Below are positions 51,274 through 60,787 of a stretch of 64,000 bases of DNA, piece after piece. Positions within the stretch are counted from its first letter, which is position 1, and every line of letters starts with the position of its first letter. The translations under genes and the position numbers were made by a program. Under the pieces are notes generated by a model. It made no database searches and was not told the origin of the DNA. It saw only the letters and a program-made list of their open reading frames with translations. Origin of the DNA: Wylensekiella montiformis (lineage in GTDB: Bacteria > Bacillota > Negativicutes > Selenomonadales > Selenomonadaceae); assembly GCF_009697385.1 (NCBI RefSeq), contig NZ_VUNL01000001.1, positions 124,001 to 188,000 of the forward strand, given 5' to 3'.

Positions 51274-52269
51274 TCAATACCGAAGGAAAAGCTCCTGTAT
51301 TTCCGAACGATCCCGCCCCTGCAATAAAGCAAGCTGCAAAAGGATCCGGGCTTTCTGCGGATTCAGCGTTCCGCTGTACAGGATATGCGCCTGCTCGTAG
51401 GACGCCTCAGCCTGTGTCACGCTGCCGCCGCAGCCGCGCGAACTGCGAACCGCGACGATTCCCTGCCGGACAGCGGCAGCGAGCCTCTGCTCCACCGGCT
51501 GCGGCAGACTGCCATTGCCCATCCCCGCATAGATGATTCCCCTCGCACCGGAGCGGACCGCCGCCTCGACCAAAGCTCCGTCATCACCGCCATAGCCGTA
51601 CAGAATACGAACCTGCGGCAAGGAAGCACCCTCGCCGGGCAGAGACTGGCTGTGCGGCAACGGCGTATGAACAGGGCGCCGGAAAAACGTAACCTCTCCA
51701 TCGTTCACGCGGCCCAGCGCGCCGGAATCCGGCGAGCGGAACGTATCCACTGACATCGTATGCGTCTTGGTCACATCATGCGCACCGTCAATCTGATTGT
51801 TCATGACCACCAGCACGCCCATGCCTCCGGCCACATCGCTGGCAGCCACGCGGACTGCGTCCAAAAGATTCAGCGGTCCATCCGCGCTCAGCGCTGTCGC
51901 CGGCCGCATGGCTCCGGTCAGCACGATCGGCTTTTCCGTATCGACCAGCAAACTCAGAAAATACGCCGTTTCCTCCATCGTATCCGTCCCATGCGTAATG
52001 ACAATGCCATCCGCGCCGCCGGCTGTCAGCAGTTCCCGGCAGCGCCGTACCAGCTCCCACTGGATTTGTTCCGTCATATCCTTACTATCTATTGCCGCAA
52101 CCTGCTCACCGGACACCTCCGCGAGCTCCGACAACTCCGGCACCGCGGAAAGCAATGCGTCAACAGAAACCGCTCCAGCCCGGTAGCCGGTCGTCGCTAC
52201 TCCGGATTCCGCCTGCCCCGCAATCGTCCCGCCGGTAGCAAGCACATAAATATGTTTCCTTTGTTTCAT
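51274..52269 (-). CDS. L-asparaginase (type I/II family)
   Basis: This is a 331-residue enzyme that hydrolyses asparagine to aspartate and ammonia. The two catalytic Thr motifs are visible: A-T-G-G-T-I-A-G near the N-terminus and I-T-H-G-T-D-T-M-E-E-T-A-Y. There is no signal peptide, so it is cytosolic. ATG 52269 overlaps the stop of the HAD phosphatase gene (ATGA). Confidence 0.93.
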   Translation of the reverse strand: MKQRKHIYVLATGGTIAGQAESGVATTGYRAGAVSVDALLSAVPELSELAEVSGEQVAAIDSKDMTEQIQWELVRRCRELLTAGGADGIVITHGTDTMEETAYFLSLLVDTEKPIVLTGAMRPATALSADGPLNLLDAVRVAASDVAGGMGVLVVMNNQIDGAHDVTKTHTMSVDTFRSPDSGALGRVNDGEVTFFRRPVHTPLPHSQSLPGEGASLPQVRILYGYGGDDGALVEAAVRSGARGIIYAGMGNGSLPQPVEQRLAAAVRQGIVAVRSSRGCGGSVTQAEASYEQAHILYSGTLNPQKARILLQLALLQGRDRSEIQELFLRY

Positions 52270-53111
52270 CGAGCATCGGCTCCTTCTATAATATGATCCA
52301 GAATCCAGCGCATCAGATGCTCCTCTGCCGCGCATCCCGTACAGTCGGCAGCAGCGCGGGTATCCGGATGCGCCTGTTCCGGGGCGATGCCGACGTCCGC
52401 CTCAGCCAGCATCTCATTGTCATTGAGATAATCGCCTGCCGCCAGAATGCGGTACCCCTGCCACTCCGGCCGCTGACGCAGCTCCCGGATCATCGTCCCC
52501 TTGGACACTCCCGCCGCCACAAACTCATAATAATTCACTTCGGAATAAAAACTGTTGCTGATCGCACGGACACCGAACTGATCCGCCAGACGTTCCAGCC
52601 GGTGCAGCGCCGCCGGCTCATCGCGGACAAAAAACTTAAGCCAGGGCGTTTTTTTCGTATCAGACAGCTTATCGAGCGAACAATGCTCATAACGATAATA
52701 CTCCAGCGGCAGGCGCGGGTCATCGTAACGCTCCCTGCTGATGATATGGCAGTTGTCCGCCGTATAGATTTCAATGCAGGCATGCGGAAAGGATGCCAGA
52801 CAGGCTGCGGCAAACCGCGGCCATATCTCATCATCGCCTGCTGCGGAAAGCGGGCGCGTCGACAGCACGCAGCGGCGCTCCCAATCATAAAGCATCGCTC
52901 CATTGAAAAAAATCGACGGCGCATTGATCGGAAGATCCCCAATATATCCGGCCGCAGCTTCAGGAGTCCGCCCCGTCGCAATGGCAAACCGGCCGCCCCC
53001 GTCGACAAACGCCTGAACGGCCTCCCGGTTCTCGGCAGAAATGATCCCGCCGCGCGGGATCAGGGTACCGTCCAAGTCTGAAACCAGCAAAAGATTCTCA
53101 TATCGTTTCAA
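52266..53111 (-). CDS. HAD-superfamily phosphatase (Cof type)
   Basis: This is a 281-residue protein with D-L-D-G-T-L-I at the N-terminus, A-T-G-R as motif II, Lys in the S-K-G-T motif, and G-D-Y-L-N-D-N-E-M near the C-terminus. It belongs to the Cof/sucrose-phosphatase-like group with a large cap. The start is TTG 53111 behind AAGGGTGG; no suitable ATG is near. It overlaps the asparaginase gene by 4 bp. Confidence 0.87.
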   Translation of the reverse strand: MKRYENLLLVSDLDGTLIPRGGIISAENREAVQAFVDGGGRFAIATGRTPEAAAGYIGDLPINAPSIFFNGAMLYDWERRCVLSTRPLSAAGDDEIWPRFAAACLASFPHACIEIYTADNCHIISRERYDDPRLPLEYYRYEHCSLDKLSDTKKTPWLKFFVRDEPAALHRLERLADQFGVRAISNSFYSEVNYYEFVAAGVSKGTMIRELRQRPEWQGYRILAAGDYLNDNEMLAEADVGIAPEQAHPDTRAAADCTGCAAEEHLMRWILDHIIEGADAR

Positions 53112-53272
53112 TCCATGCCACCCTTTCCTTATACCATTCTCTTATTAGTATATCAAACGCCGACGGAAACAGCCAGCTGCAGACTGCGGCGCGACAGGAA
53201 ACACTGGAATGCCTCATGCCTTTCTGCTATACTGATTCATGAAAAAGACAAACAGAAAGGAAGACGGTCAGG

Positions 53273-53734
53273 ATGTCAGAAGAAGACTCACAATACAGTG
53301 CTTCGTCCCAATCGGAGGAAAATAAAAAAGACCCGCTCATCACACAGCCGCACGGGCAGCAACAGCAGGTCAAAATGGAAATTCTCAACATGATACACAG
53401 CGGCGAAAGCCCCTTTGATATCATCTATCACGTCGCCAAACGGCTGGAAAAGGAATCCGGCGAACCGGGCTACGCCCAGTACGTGGAAGATCAGATTCGG
53501 GCCGTCTACGGCTTCGCTCTGGAGCATGTAAAACCGATGAAGGATGAACTCCGCGACGTAGAAGAACGCCTCAGGCGCATCGAAGAATCCTATAAAAATC
53601 CGTCCTTCACCGAAGAAGAACACACCCGCATCGGCTTCGCGATCACCCGCCACAAAAAAAACATCGAACGGCTCAAAGACATGATACGAAAAGCCGAAGC
53701 CGACCACGAAGACATGACGATCACCAAAAACTGA
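53273..53734 (+). CDS. helical hypothetical protein (153 aa)
   Basis: This is a 153-residue cytoplasmic protein. A Ser/Gln/Glu-rich disordered N-terminus (about residues 1-35) is followed by long charged helices, including a coiled-coil from about residue 90 (D-E-L-R-D-V-E-E-R-L-R-R-I-E-E-S). AAAGGAAG lies about 11 bases upstream of ATG 53273. I recognise no family. Confidence 0.7.
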   Translation: MSEEDSQYSASSQSEENKKDPLITQPHGQQQQVKMEILNMIHSGESPFDIIYHVAKRLEKESGEPGYAQYVEDQIRAVYGFALEHVKPMKDELRDVEERLRRIEESYKNPSFTEEEHTRIGFAITRHKKNIERLKDMIRKAEADHEDMTITKN

Positions 53735-53835
53735 CCTTTCAGGAAGAAGGCCCGCAGCCCCCCGCGTTTCCTTGACGCTCCCCACGCCGACCGATATAAT
53801 GAAAGCAAGAAAACACCGGCAGGGAGGCGATAGGA

Positions 53836-54864
53836 ATGGTTACCATCAAACAGATTGCAGAGCTTTGCGGCGTATCGCGCGGCACGGTCGACCGCGTGCT
53901 GAACGGGCGCGGCAAGGTGCGCCCGGAGAAAGCAGCTCTCGTGCGCGCGATGGCGGAGAAGCTGAACTACCGGCCCAATCCTGCAGGCAAGGCGCTTTCG
54001 GCGCGCAGGACACAGCCCGTCGTCGGCGTGCTCATCGCCTCGGAGGGCGTCCATTTCTTCGACGAGGTGCTCGACGCCATGCACCACCGCGCGCAAAAAT
54101 ACGCGGAGTTCGGCCTGCAGGTACTCTGGCGCAGCACGCGCGGCTTCGATGCCACCGAGCAGTGCCGCATCCTCGACGAGCTCATGCCGAAGGTCAACGC
54201 GCTCATCGTGAGTCCGCTCTCGGAGCGCCGCGTGCTCGAGAAGCTCAACGCCTGCGTCCGCGCCGGCATTTTCGTCGTAACCATCAACAACGACGCGCCC
54301 GCCTCGAAACGCCATTGCTATGTCGGGCCGTCGTACCTGCAGGGCGGCCGCACGGCGGGCGCGCTTCTCAAGATGATCGGACCGCCTGAGATCCGCGCGG
54401 GCGTGCTCCTCGGCTCGCTCGACATGTACGGCCACCGCCAGCGGCTCGCGGGCTTCCTCGATGTGCTCGAAAAGGAGCCGGGTTTCCGCTATCTCGGCGT
54501 GCAGGAAACGAACGACGACGACATGATCGCCTACGAGGAGACGGCGCGCCTCCTCGACGAGCATCCTGAGACGAACGCGCTCTTCGTCGCCTCCTCCGGC
54601 GCCTACGGCGCATCGCGCGCCATCCTCGCGCGCGAACGCACCGACCTCACCGCCATTGTCTTCGACACGATCCCGACGACGATCGACATGATGAAGCGCG
54701 GCGTCATCCAGGCGGCCATTTACCAGCACCCGCGTACGCAGGGACACTGTGCGATGCAGATCGTATTCGACCAACTCGTCAACGGCATCGCACCCGAACA
54801 CGAAAAATACATCATGCGCAACGAGATCCGCATCCTCGAGAACGTCACGGAATGCGACGACTGA
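53836..54864 (+). CDS. LacI family regulator of the arabinose regulon
   Basis: This is a 342-residue protein. The N-terminal LacI HTH (T-I-K-Q-I-A-E-L-C-G-V-S-R-G-T-V-D-R-V-L-N) is followed by a periplasmic-binding-protein-like sensor domain. It neighbours the arabinose catabolic genes, and both arabinose promoters carry a similar operator, so it is probably their repressor with arabinose or a derivative as inducer. This would differ from the GntR-LacI hybrid AraR of Bacillus. GGAGGCGATAGGA precedes ATG 53836. The DNA is very GC-rich. Confidence 0.88.
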   Translation: MVTIKQIAELCGVSRGTVDRVLNGRGKVRPEKAALVRAMAEKLNYRPNPAGKALSARRTQPVVGVLIASEGVHFFDEVLDAMHHRAQKYAEFGLQVLWRSTRGFDATEQCRILDELMPKVNALIVSPLSERRVLEKLNACVRAGIFVVTINNDAPASKRHCYVGPSYLQGGRTAGALLKMIGPPEIRAGVLLGSLDMYGHRQRLAGFLDVLEKEPGFRYLGVQETNDDDMIAYEETARLLDEHPETNALFVASSGAYGASRAILARERTDLTAIVFDTIPTTIDMMKRGVIQAAIYQHPRTQGHCAMQIVFDQLVNGIAPEHEKYIMRNEIRILENVTECDD

Positions 54865-54969
54865 GCGGCTGGCTGCTGCCCGTGCGAGGAAACGCACCGC
54901 ACACGGACAAACGCAATGTTGTCTAAAAAGCGCAGAAACGAAGCACAGACAACGCGTCACACACGAATA

Positions 54970-55013
54970 AAAGCAAAGCATCCCGGAGCGACTGCTCCGG
55001 GATGCTTTGCTTT
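54970..55013. terminator. strong bidirectional terminator between the regulator and araA
   Basis: A perfect 20-bp stem (54970-54989 with 54994-55013) with a 4-base loop and A/T tails on both sides ends both the LacI gene (plus) and the araA transcript (minus). A second GC-rich hairpin follows at 55041-55075 (GCCCGCCGCT with AGCGGCGGGC). Confidence 0.9.
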
Positions 55014-55112
55014 TGGGAACCGGGAGATGTTTCGCGTGCTGCCCGCCGCTCACCAGGAGAAACGAAGCGGCGGGCGTACGCTTGCCGCGTACCCGGCAGG
55101 AGGACGCCGCGC

Positions 55113-56537
55113 TCAGCAGATCTCGACAAGCTCCATGCCGAGCATGACGCCGAGGTCGTGGATCTGCGATTCCTTGAGGCGGAACGAGAGGACGGTATGG
55201 TGGCCGCCGCCCGCCTCGATCCAGGCCGTCGCGCCCTCTTTGAGGCCGACCTTCGGCGTCCAGAGCTGCTTGGCCACGGGGAGATGCGGCGTCTCGGCCT
55301 CGGCGCGCCGGCAGGTGACGGGATAGCTGATGAGGCGGAAGCCGTCGCGGAAGTCCGCGACGGTGCAGTCGATGCCCTCGCCGTCCGCGCCCGTGAATAC
55401 GAGGCGTGCGGGGTCGTCCTTGCCGCCGATGTCGAGCGGATGCACCTCGACGCGCGGCTGATCGCTCGCGATGGTCGGGTCGACCTCGAGCATGTGCGCA
55501 CCAAGGATGGCCTCGTGCCCCTTGCGCAGGTCGAGCGTGTAGTCCTCCATGAATACCGTGCGGTCGTTGTGCGCCATAATCTTGAGCAGGCGCGTGAGCG
55601 CGGCCGTCTTCCAGTCGCCCTCGGCACCGAAGCCGTAGCCGTCACGCATCAAAAGCTGCGACGCGAGGCCGGGCAGCTGCTTGAGGCCTTTGAGATCCTC
55701 AAAGTTCGTGCAGAACGCCGTGTAGCCGCGGTCGTCGAGGAATTTCTTGATGCCGAGGTACTCGCGGAGCTGGTAGCGCACGGAGCTCTCGAAGGCCTCC
55801 GCGCCGTTTTCCTGCGGGTTCAGGATGTACGCTTCCTTGAGCTTCGCGTACTCCGCGTCGATATCTTCCTCCGCGACGGCATCGACGACGGCCACGAGGT
55901 CGCCGACAGGCCAGTAGTCGACGGTCCAGCCGAGCTGGATCTCCGCCTGGACTTTGTCGCCCTCCGTGACGGCGACGTTGCGCATCGTGTCGCCGAAGCG
56001 GCAGACTTTGATGCGGAAGCTCTCGTTATAGGCGACGGCAACGTCCTCCCAGTCGGCGATCTCCTGCTGCACCTCCTCATCGCCCCACCAGCCGTAGACG
56101 ATCTTGTTCCTGAGTCCGAGGCGGGCGTTGAGGTAGCCGTATTCGCGGTCGCCGTGCGCGCTCTGATTGAGGTTCATATAGTCGAAATCAATCGTGTCGT
56201 AGGGGATGCGGTCCAGGTACTGCGTCGCGAGGTGCAGCAGCGGCTTTTGCAGCAGCACCGTGCCGCGGATCCAGTTCTTCGCGGGAGAGAACGTGTGCAT
56301 CCAGGTGATGACGCCCGCGACCTCGTCGTGGTAGTTGACGTCTTTCATGAACTGCGTGATGCCGTCCGCCGTCGTCATGACGCCCTTGCAGACGACCTTA
56401 TACGGCAGCTTGCCGCTCTCGTTGAGCTTATCGACGACATCCTGCGCGTCGCGCGCGACGTTTCTGAGCTGCTCCTCGCCGTAGAGGAACTGCGAGCCGG
56501 CGACGAACCAAAATTCATAGTCTCTGATCTTTTCCAT
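55113..56537 (-). CDS. araA: L-arabinose isomerase
   Basis: This is a 474-residue enzyme that converts L-arabinose to L-ribulose. It has [10 protein letters not shown] at the N-terminus, [26 protein letters not shown] and the metal-site region with E and H residues near the middle and end (G-G-G-H-H-T-V). Length matches the family. AAAGGAAG precedes the ATG. It is the last gene of the minus-strand kinase-araD-araA run. Confidence 0.96.
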   Translation of the reverse strand: MEKIRDYEFWFVAGSQFLYGEEQLRNVARDAQDVVDKLNESGKLPYKVVCKGVMTTADGITQFMKDVNYHDEVAGVITWMHTFSPAKNWIRGTVLLQKPLLHLATQYLDRIPYDTIDFDYMNLNQSAHGDREYGYLNARLGLRNKIVYGWWGDEEVQQEIADWEDVAVAYNESFRIKVCRFGDTMRNVAVTEGDKVQAEIQLGWTVDYWPVGDLVAVVDAVAEEDIDAEYAKLKEAYILNPQENGAEAFESSVRYQLREYLGIKKFLDDRGYTAFCTNFEDLKGLKQLPGLASQLLMRDGYGFGAEGDWKTAALTRLLKIMAHNDRTVFMEDYTLDLRKGHEAILGAHMLEVDPTIASDQPRVEVHPLDIGGKDDPARLVFTGADGEGIDCTVADFRDGFRLISYPVTCRRAEAETPHLPVAKQLWTPKVGLKEGATAWIEAGGGHHTVLSFRLKESQIHDLGVMLGMELVEIC

Positions 56538-56602
56538 AACGGTGACTTCCTTTCTCTATAAGACACTATCCAGCCGCTGAGTCATGCGGCAGCGGTATTT
56601 CT

Positions 56603-57307
56603 CTATTTCTGCGCCTGCCCGTAGTAGGCATGGGCGCCGTGCTTGCGGTAATAATGCTTGTCGAGCAGGTACTGCGGCACGCGGCAATCGGCGCGCGTGA
56701 GCTGCAGCGCGTGGTAGTTCATCTCGGCGACGACGTCGAGCACCTTTGCATTTTCGACGGCCTTCTTCGGCGTCGGCCCCCAGGTGAATGGGCCGTGCTG
56801 GCGCACGAGGACGGCGGGGACGGCGTCGGGGTCGAGCCCCAGTTTGCTGAATGTGCGCACGATGACCTTGCCCGTGTTCTCCTCGTAGGCGCTCTCGATC
56901 TCCTCCCGCGTCAGCGCGTCCGTCACGGGCACGTCGCCGTAGAAGCTGTCGGCATGCGTCGTGCCGAGCGCCTCGACGGGGAGTCCCGCCTCGGCAAAAG
57001 CGACGGCCCACGAGGAATGCGTGTGGACGACGGCGCCGAGCGTCGGAAACTCCTGATAGAGCACGCGGTGCGTCGGCGTGTCGCTCGACGGGTTCAGCTC
57101 GCCCTCGACGACCTTTCCCGTCTCGAGATCGACCAGCACGATGTCCTCGGGCCGCAGCGTCTCGTAGGGAACGCCCGACGGCTTGATGGCGAAGATGCCG
57201 CGCTCGCGGTCGATTCCTGAGACGTTGCCCCATGTGAACGTCACGATGCCGTATTTCGGCAGGAGGAGATTGGCTTCATAGACTTCTTGCTTGAGGGATT
57301 CCAGCAT
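56603..57307 (-). CDS. araD: L-ribulose-5-phosphate 4-epimerase
   Basis: This is a 234-residue class II aldolase-fold enzyme that yields xylulose 5-phosphate for the pentose phosphate pathway. It has the zinc-site motifs H-T-H-S (V-V-H-T-H-S-S) and H near the C-terminus (L-V-R-Q-H-G-P-F), plus T-W-G-N-V-S-G at the N-terminus. I chose ATG 57307 with AAGGAG seven bases upstream; the longer frame starts inside the MITE. A mobile repeat separates it from the kinase. Confidence 0.95.
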   Translation of the reverse strand: MLESLKQEVYEANLLLPKYGIVTFTWGNVSGIDRERGIFAIKPSGVPYETLRPEDIVLVDLETGKVVEGELNPSSDTPTHRVLYQEFPTLGAVVHTHSSWAVAFAEAGLPVEALGTTHADSFYGDVPVTDALTREEIESAYEENTGKVIVRTFSKLGLDPDAVPAVLVRQHGPFTWGPTPKKAVENAKVLDVVAEMNYHALQLTRADCRVPQYLLDKHYYRKHGAHAYYGQAQK

Positions 57308-57336
57308 AGAACTGCTCCTTTCGTCATAGCTTTTAG

Positions 57337-57496
57337 GGAACCACTGATTAATTCGACATTCCGTCTTCACGCGTCTGCACTGTCCTCCCGTCGTCGACAA
57401 ATCCTCAGCGTAGCTCTGCTACGCCTCCGGTTTGTCTCCTAGGGAGATACAGCGCATCCACGCAAATCCGGAGCACCTCATTTAATCAGCGGTTCC
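57337..57496. mobile_element. 160-bp MITE with 4-bp target duplication TTAG
   Basis: The ends GGAACCACTGATTAA (57337-) and TTAATCAGCGGTTCC (-57496) are inverted repeats matching at 14 of 15 positions. They are flanked by TTAG at 57333-57336 and 57497-57500, a direct target duplication. A YTAR target of 4 bp is typical of the IS5 group, so this is probably a non-autonomous relative. The interior holds short palindromes and no gene. A further partial end-like sequence (CAGTCAGTGGTTCCTT) lies just beyond at about 57,512-57,527. It sits inside the arabinose operon. Confidence 0.75.
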
Positions 57497-57527
57497 TTAG
57501 AAAGTGCCGAATCAGTCAGTGGTTCCT

Positions 57528-59147
57528 TTATACATGATCCGGGATCACGGCCGCGCCGCGCTCCACGGCAAGACCCTTCTGGTAGACCGCGAGGAACGCC
57601 TGCGCGCCGCGCTTTCCCGCCTCGGTCGGCGCGAGCGTCGTCCGCTCCGCCTGCGGGAAGGCCGTCTCGTCGAGGAAGTCCGCGAGATTCTCGCCTGCGT
57701 GCCATTTCGCGAAGACCGCGAGCACCGCCATGCCCCAGGGGCCGCCCTCGCCCGCCGTCTTCATGACGGAGATGGGGAGATCGAGACAGTCGGCGAGCGC
57801 CTGCTGCGCGACGACCGGCGTCTTGAAGAGCCCTCCCTGCGCGATCATCACATCCGTCTCGACGCCTTCCTCGCCCGCGAGGATGTCCATGCCGAGCCTG
57901 AGCGGCGCAAAGCAGCCGTAAAGCTGCGCGCGCATGAAATTCGCGAGATTCATGCGGCTGTGCGGAGTGCGCACGAAAAGCGGCCGGCCCGCCTCGACCT
58001 CCGTAATGTTCTCGCCGGAAAGGCAGCTGTAGTTGAGCAGCCCGCCCGCGTCCGCGTCCGCCTGCTGCGAGGCGCCGAGCAGCGTCCCGTAGAGCTCCTT
58101 ACCCTCAATCGGATGGCCGATGGCTGCGGCGAACTCGCCGAAGAGGTTCACCCATGCGTTGAGATCGCTCGTGCAGTTGTTCGTATGCACCATCGCGACG
58201 GGCGCGCCCGCGGGTGTCGTGACCACATCGATATCACGATGCACCTGCCGGAGCGGCGCATCGAGCACGTGCATCGAGAACGCCGATGTGCCGACGCTGA
58301 TGTTGCCCGTGCGCTTGCGCACGGCGTTCGTGCTGACCATGCCCGTACCCGCGTCCCCCTCCGGCGGCGCCATGAGCGCGCCCGGCGCGAGCTGCCCGCT
58401 GAGATCGAGAAGACGCGCGCCTTCCTCTGTGAGATGGCCCGCGCACGCGCCAGCGCGCAGCACGCGTGGCAGGATTTCGAGAAGCTTCCACGGCTGCGCC
58501 TTGACGCGCGGCAACGCGTCGAACTTCGAGATTAGCGCCGCATCATAGTTGCCGCTCGCCTCATCGACAGGAAACATCCCCGACGCGTCGCCGATGCCGA
58601 GCACCCGCTCGCCCGAAAGCCGCCAGTGCACATAGCCCGCAAGCGTCGTGAGAAAATCGATCTCTTTGACCGACGCCTCGCCGTTCAGGATGGCCTGATA
58701 GAGATGCGCAATGCTCCAGCGCTGCGGTATATTGAAGGAAAACGCCGCCGTGAGCGCGTCGGCCGCTTCGCCCGTTATGTTGTTGCGCCACGTGCGAAAG
58801 GCCGCGAGCTGCCTTCCATCCTTTGCAAACGGCAGATAGCCGTGCATCATCGCGCTGACGCCGATGCTGCCGAGTTCCCTGAGCGGCGTTTGGAACTGCG
58901 CGGAGAATTGCGCCTTGATCTCCGTGAAGCAGGTCTGGATTCCAGCCCAAACCTGCTCGAGATCATACGTCCAGATCCCATCCTCAAGCCGATTCTCCCA
59001 GCCATAGCTCGCCGACGCGAGCGTCCGGCAGTCCTTGCCGACGAGCACCGCCTTAATATTCGTCGAGCCGAGCTCAATGCCGAGCGCCGTCTCGCCTGCA
59101 CGGATCTCCTGCGCCCGGCGTGCTTCCTCCTGACGATTTTCTGCCAT
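57528..59147 (-). CDS. FGGY-family carbohydrate kinase (probable L-ribulokinase)
   Basis: This is a 539-residue kinase. It begins the fold with A-L-G-I-E-L-G-S-T-N-I-K-A-V-L-V-G (phosphate-binding), has M-M-H-G-Y-L-P-F in the sugar site, and G-G-P-W-G-M-A-V-L-A-V near the C-terminus. Position between the regulator site and araD-araA makes ribulokinase its most likely activity, although the sequence is closer in style to the xylulokinase-like AraB of clostridia than to classical AraB. ATG 59147 follows GGAGGG. The gene_symbol is left empty because the substrate is inferred. Confidence 0.88.
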   Translation of the reverse strand: MAENRQEEARRAQEIRAGETALGIELGSTNIKAVLVGKDCRTLASASYGWENRLEDGIWTYDLEQVWAGIQTCFTEIKAQFSAQFQTPLRELGSIGVSAMMHGYLPFAKDGRQLAAFRTWRNNITGEAADALTAAFSFNIPQRWSIAHLYQAILNGEASVKEIDFLTTLAGYVHWRLSGERVLGIGDASGMFPVDEASGNYDAALISKFDALPRVKAQPWKLLEILPRVLRAGACAGHLTEEGARLLDLSGQLAPGALMAPPEGDAGTGMVSTNAVRKRTGNISVGTSAFSMHVLDAPLRQVHRDIDVVTTPAGAPVAMVHTNNCTSDLNAWVNLFGEFAAAIGHPIEGKELYGTLLGASQQADADAGGLLNYSCLSGENITEVEAGRPLFVRTPHSRMNLANFMRAQLYGCFAPLRLGMDILAGEEGVETDVMIAQGGLFKTPVVAQQALADCLDLPISVMKTAGEGGPWGMAVLAVFAKWHAGENLADFLDETAFPQAERTTLAPTEAGKRGAQAFLAVYQKGLAVERGAAVIPDHV

Positions 59148-59195
59148 AAGACGTCCCTCCCTCATACGATAGGAATCGCTAAACATGCGACATAT

Positions 59196-59252
59196 TGTGT
59201 TCGAGCACATATTTATATTTCCTAAGATACATCAGCCATCCTCTTTTGTCAA
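59196..59252 (-). promoter_or_regulatory. arabinose kinase-araDA promoter with operator
   Basis: On the minus strand TTGACA (59247-59252) and TATCTT (59224-59229) are separated by 17 bp. TGTGTTCGAGCACA (59196-59209), a near-palindrome, lies just downstream of the start site. It resembles the site at 59425-59440 for the divergent unit. Confidence 0.78.
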
Positions 59253-59382
59253 TCTTTATCTTATTTTATCGCCAATAAACGAATTATCTCTGTTTTTCGC
59301 ATTGTTCCCTTTTAATTCGATATATCCCCCATGTATTTCCTCATATTTTACAGATATTTTATCGAAGTGCCAGAATTTTCTA

Positions 59383-59440
59383 TTGACATATATTGAAAAA
59401 GCGTTTATTATCGTAATCAGAAAATGTGCTCGGGAACATA
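59383..59440 (+). promoter_or_regulatory. arabinose transporter promoter with operator
   Basis: TTGACA (59383-59388) and TATTAT (59406-59411) are separated by 17 bp. TGTGCTCGGGAACATA (59425-59440) lies just downstream of the start site and shares TGTGCTCG...AACA with the operator of the kinase unit. The 378-bp region 59,148-59,525 contains only these two divergent control regions and leaders. Confidence 0.8.
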
Positions 59441-59525
59441 TCACTTGAAAAGAACAGACGATATGGCGAGAGCGCGGGAAAGACTCTTTGGAAGGTTTTT
59501 GCTTTATGAGTTAGGAGGTAGCAAC

Positions 59526-60686
59526 ATGAAGATGAATTGGCATGGTGCGAAACGCATCCTAAGTGCGATCGCAATGCTTCTGGTCTGCGTATTTGCCTTC
59601 GCGGGCTGCGGCACGCAGGCGACGAAGCAGCAGGGAGCGCCCGACAAGGTGAAGATCGGCGTCTCCATCTGGAGTTCGACGGATGTGCTCGGCTCGCAGT
59701 GCAAGCGCATCCTCGATGAAGCGGCGGACGCGCTCGGCGTAGAGCTCGTCTACGTCGACCAGGGTCACGTATCGGAGAAGGTCACGGCGTCCGTCGAAAC
59801 CCTCGTCGCCTCGGGCTGCCAGGGTATCATTATCTGCAACTCATCGGACACCGAAATGGCCTCCGCCATCAAAACGGCCAACGATAACGGCGTCTATCTG
59901 GCCCAGTTCTTCCGCATCATCAACAAAGATAAGAACCCGGATATTTACGCGCAGGCCGTCAAGTCACAGTACTATATCGGCGCCGTGCATGAGAACGAGG
60001 TAGAAAACGGCAAGAAGCTCGTCAAGATCCTCCTCGACAAGGGCTGCCGCGACATCGGTCTCATCGGCTGGGAACAGGGCGACGCAACCTGGCTCGGCCG
60101 CTGGGAAGGCTACAAGGCCGGCATCGAAGACTGGAACACGAACCATCCGGACGACCAGGCGAAGCTCTCTGACCCGCAGTATGCCGGCACTTCCTCCGAA
60201 GGCGGCGCGAAGGCTGCCGAAGCTCTCATGAGCGCGGATCCGAAACTCGATGCCCTCATCCCCGCCGGCGGCGGCGGCGACCCGCTCCAGGGTGCGATCG
60301 CGGCGGTCGAGCGCGCGGGCAAGACGGGCACCATCAAGATCGTCTCCACGGACTTCCTGCCGGATCTCGGCACGCGCCTCGAGAACGGCTCCATCGCCGG
60401 CGAGTCCGGCGGCCACTACTGCGACCCGCTCTACGCATTCATGATGGTCTACAACGCCATCAAGGGCAACAACAAGGAAGTCGCGAACAACTTTGTCGAT
60501 ATGGAGTTCCCGTACCTCTACGTATCCTCCCCGCAGGACTACGGCGAATATGACAAGTATTTCGTCAAGAACCTCCCCTTCACGAAGGATGAACTCGTCG
60601 AAATGTCCAAGATGACGCTCGACCAGCTCAAGGAATCCGCTGCGAAGCTCTCCATCGCTGACGCCGCAGCCCGTTCCGGGAAGTAA
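59526..60686 (+). CDS. RbsB-type sugar-binding lipoprotein (arabinose transporter)
   Basis: This is a 386-residue protein with lipobox F-A-G-C. The mature part reads K-I-G-V-S-I-W-S-S-T-D-V-L and G-I-I-I-C-N-S-S-D-T, typical of pentose/hexose-binding proteins of the RbsB class. I chose ATG 59526, directly after TTAGGAGG. It is first in the transporter unit and is followed by a perfect hairpin, then the permease. The ligand is probably L-arabinose, inferred from position and the operator. Confidence 0.9.
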   Translation: MKMNWHGAKRILSAIAMLLVCVFAFAGCGTQATKQQGAPDKVKIGVSIWSSTDVLGSQCKRILDEAADALGVELVYVDQGHVSEKVTASVETLVASGCQGIIICNSSDTEMASAIKTANDNGVYLAQFFRIINKDKNPDIYAQAVKSQYYIGAVHENEVENGKKLVKILLDKGCRDIGLIGWEQGDATWLGRWEGYKAGIEDWNTNHPDDQAKLSDPQYAGTSSEGGAKAAEALMSADPKLDALIPAGGGGDPLQGAIAAVERAGKTGTIKIVSTDFLPDLGTRLENGSIAGESGGHYCDPLYAFMMVYNAIKGNNKEVANNFVDMEFPYLYVSSPQDYGEYDKYFVKNLPFTKDELVEMSKMTLDQLKESAAKLSIADAAARSGK

Positions 60687-60737
60687 GTAATTATCGCATC
60701 GAAACAGCTTGTCTGCGCTTCGCAGCAAGCGTATGAG

Positions 60738-60769
60738 GATAGGCAGTATCAGATGTGATACTGCCTATC
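60738..60769 (+). repeat. perfect hairpin between the binding-protein and permease genes
   Basis: GATAGGCAGTATCA (60738-60751) and TGATACTGCCTATC (60756-60769) form a perfect 14-bp stem with a 4-base loop and no T tail. Such hairpins can stabilise the abundant binding-protein message or partly attenuate the membrane genes. Confidence 0.75.
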
Positions 60770-60787
60770 GTACTATAAGGAGGAAAC

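Noticed and set aside
53590-55053. A 487-codon minus-strand open frame opposite the LacI-type gene.
   Set aside because: It is a shadow of GC-rich coding DNA. The plus-strand LacI protein has a clear family motif and ribosome site.
55002-56561. A 519-codon plus-strand open frame opposite araA.
   Set aside because: araA on the minus strand is full length and unmistakable. The plus frame is an antisense shadow.
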